Positions 12,530 to 12,937 of a DNA stretch of 12,937 nt are shown one piece after another (the stretch's first letter is position 1; every line of letters starts with the position of its first letter). This DNA comes from CAYGEY01 sp964349065. GTDB lineage: Bacteria > Patescibacteriota > Gracilibacteria > 1-14-2-50-48-13. Made by a program: the position numbers and the translations under genes. The DNA lies in NCBI GenBank assembly GCA_964349065.1, contig CAYGEY010000025.1, forward strand, positions 1 to 12,937. Reading direction: 5' to 3'. Under the pieces are notes generated by a model, which searched no databases, was not told the origin of the DNA, and saw only the letters and a list, made by a program, of their open reading frames with translations.

Positions 12530-12544
12530 ATATATTACTGGCGT

Positions 12545-12572
12545 ATTATAAAAGATACAGGATGTACCGCAA
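12545..12572 (-). promoter_or_regulatory. Promoter of the tRNA gene
   Basis: Minus-strand TTGCGG (12572-12567), 16 bases, TATAAT (12550-12545). The tRNA 5' end is 15 bases after the -10 box, leaving a short leader for RNase P removal. Confidence 0.65.
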
Positions 12573-12591
12573 GAAAAAGATAAAAAACTTA

Positions 12592-12937
12592 CTACTCTAT
12601 ACGAAACAAAAACCATTTCCATTGATCCAGCGGTGATTTTTTTCTCATTTCTGCTTCTTTTTCTTTCTCTGTTTTAGCTAAGGTAGGAATTTTTTCCTTA
12701 AAAATCTCATCGTCTTCTGGAGCTGGCCTATCTTTTAAAGCCAAGCTGTCACTATTGGGAAGGATAAAAACTTTTTCTCCAGGAAGGACGGTAATCCCTG
12801 CTTGGGATTCAATCTTATTTCTTCGTACTTCGACCGCAGGTAGGTTTTGTACTACGGAATCAATAATATTCGTGCGGATCTCGTTTTTGAGTTTTTGATT
12901 ATGTGCCATAAATCGATCTACCTGCACATTTGTTTGG
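12592..12937 (-). CDS. DivIC/FtsB/FtsL-like protein, second copy, 5' end outside the window
   Basis: The frame runs open to the right window edge; the GTG at 12927 is internal, because the codons before it (Q-T-N) still align with residues 39-41 of the 10001-10459 protein. So about 38 residues, including the membrane segment, are missing here. The visible 114 residues are about 69% identical to the first copy by hand count, with QVDRF, NQKLKN, VEVRRNKIES, GITVLPGEKVFI and the terminal DQWKWF kept. Divergence is concentrated in the linker (about 102-140). It faces the first copy in inverted orientation, enclosing about 2.1 kb. The tRNA promoter lies just after its stop codon. Role presumably as for the first copy, at the cell-division site or envelope. 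Confidence 0.7.
   Translation of the reverse strand, partial: QTNVQVDRFMAHNQKLKNEIRTNIIDSVVQNLPAVEVRRNKIESQAGITVLPGEKVFILPNSDSLALKDRPAPEDDEIFKEKIPTLAKTEKEKEAEMRKKSPLDQWKWFLFRIE

Noticed and set aside
10001..12937. Inverted DivIC-like genes as terminal repeats of a transposon
   Set aside because: They are diverged coding genes (about 69% protein identity) with no transposase in between and no target-site duplication visible.

Overview
The window most likely comes from a small-genome bacterium of the Candidate Phyla Radiation (Patescibacteria). This is an inference, from AT-rich accessory DNA, many genes without recognisable families, weak or absent Shine-Dalgarno (SD) sequences, a PemK-like protein of the type common in such genomes, and recA directly followed by recX. 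TGA acts as a normal stop (ends of the 10472 kinase, the antitoxin and the PemK-like gene), and glycine is written with GGN in recA, so the UGA-glycine code of some relatives does not apply.

Positions 1-8165 are an accessory region. After a partial reading frame comes a plus-strand gene of unknown function (120-1211). Then follow minus-strand genes that have clearly expanded by duplication: four large helical paralogs (1966-2949, 3561-4487, 5408-6358, 6477-7448) and two small related proteins (1248-1829, 3061-3432). All six have a promoter of the same unusual form, TTGNNN, exactly 14 bases, NNTAAT. The four large genes also share an A-rich leader ending in AGGA. Five hairpins built on the arms AGGAGG and CCTCCT lie at the gene ends. 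A ribbon-helix-helix/MazF-type toxin-antitoxin pair (4749-5353), with a 10-bp perfect dyad over its -10 box, sits in the middle, and an orphan PemK-like toxin (7700-8125) closes the region. The order A-B-[toxin-antitoxin]-B-A of the large paralogs is notable.

Positions 8166-11017 are the core block: recA, recX (GTG start inside the recA end), a small membrane protein resembling DivIC/FtsB/FtsL, and a P-loop polynucleotide-kinase-like protein, closely spaced in one direction. The recA upstream region carries three GTTCAC half-sites, a candidate operator. Its two ends are found again at 4531-4653, upstream of the toxin-antitoxin pair, so a divergent promoter module has been duplicated about 3.7 kb away.

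Positions 11010-12937 hold a DUF2000 protein, a small AdoMet-decarboxylase-fold protein with a His-to-Tyr change, a second P-loop kinase, an elongator-type tRNA with anticodon CAT and its own promoter, and the start-truncated end of a second copy of the DivIC-like gene, facing the first copy.

The best candidate for an undescribed system is the paralog array with its shared promoters and hairpins. What it does cannot be read from the sequence.
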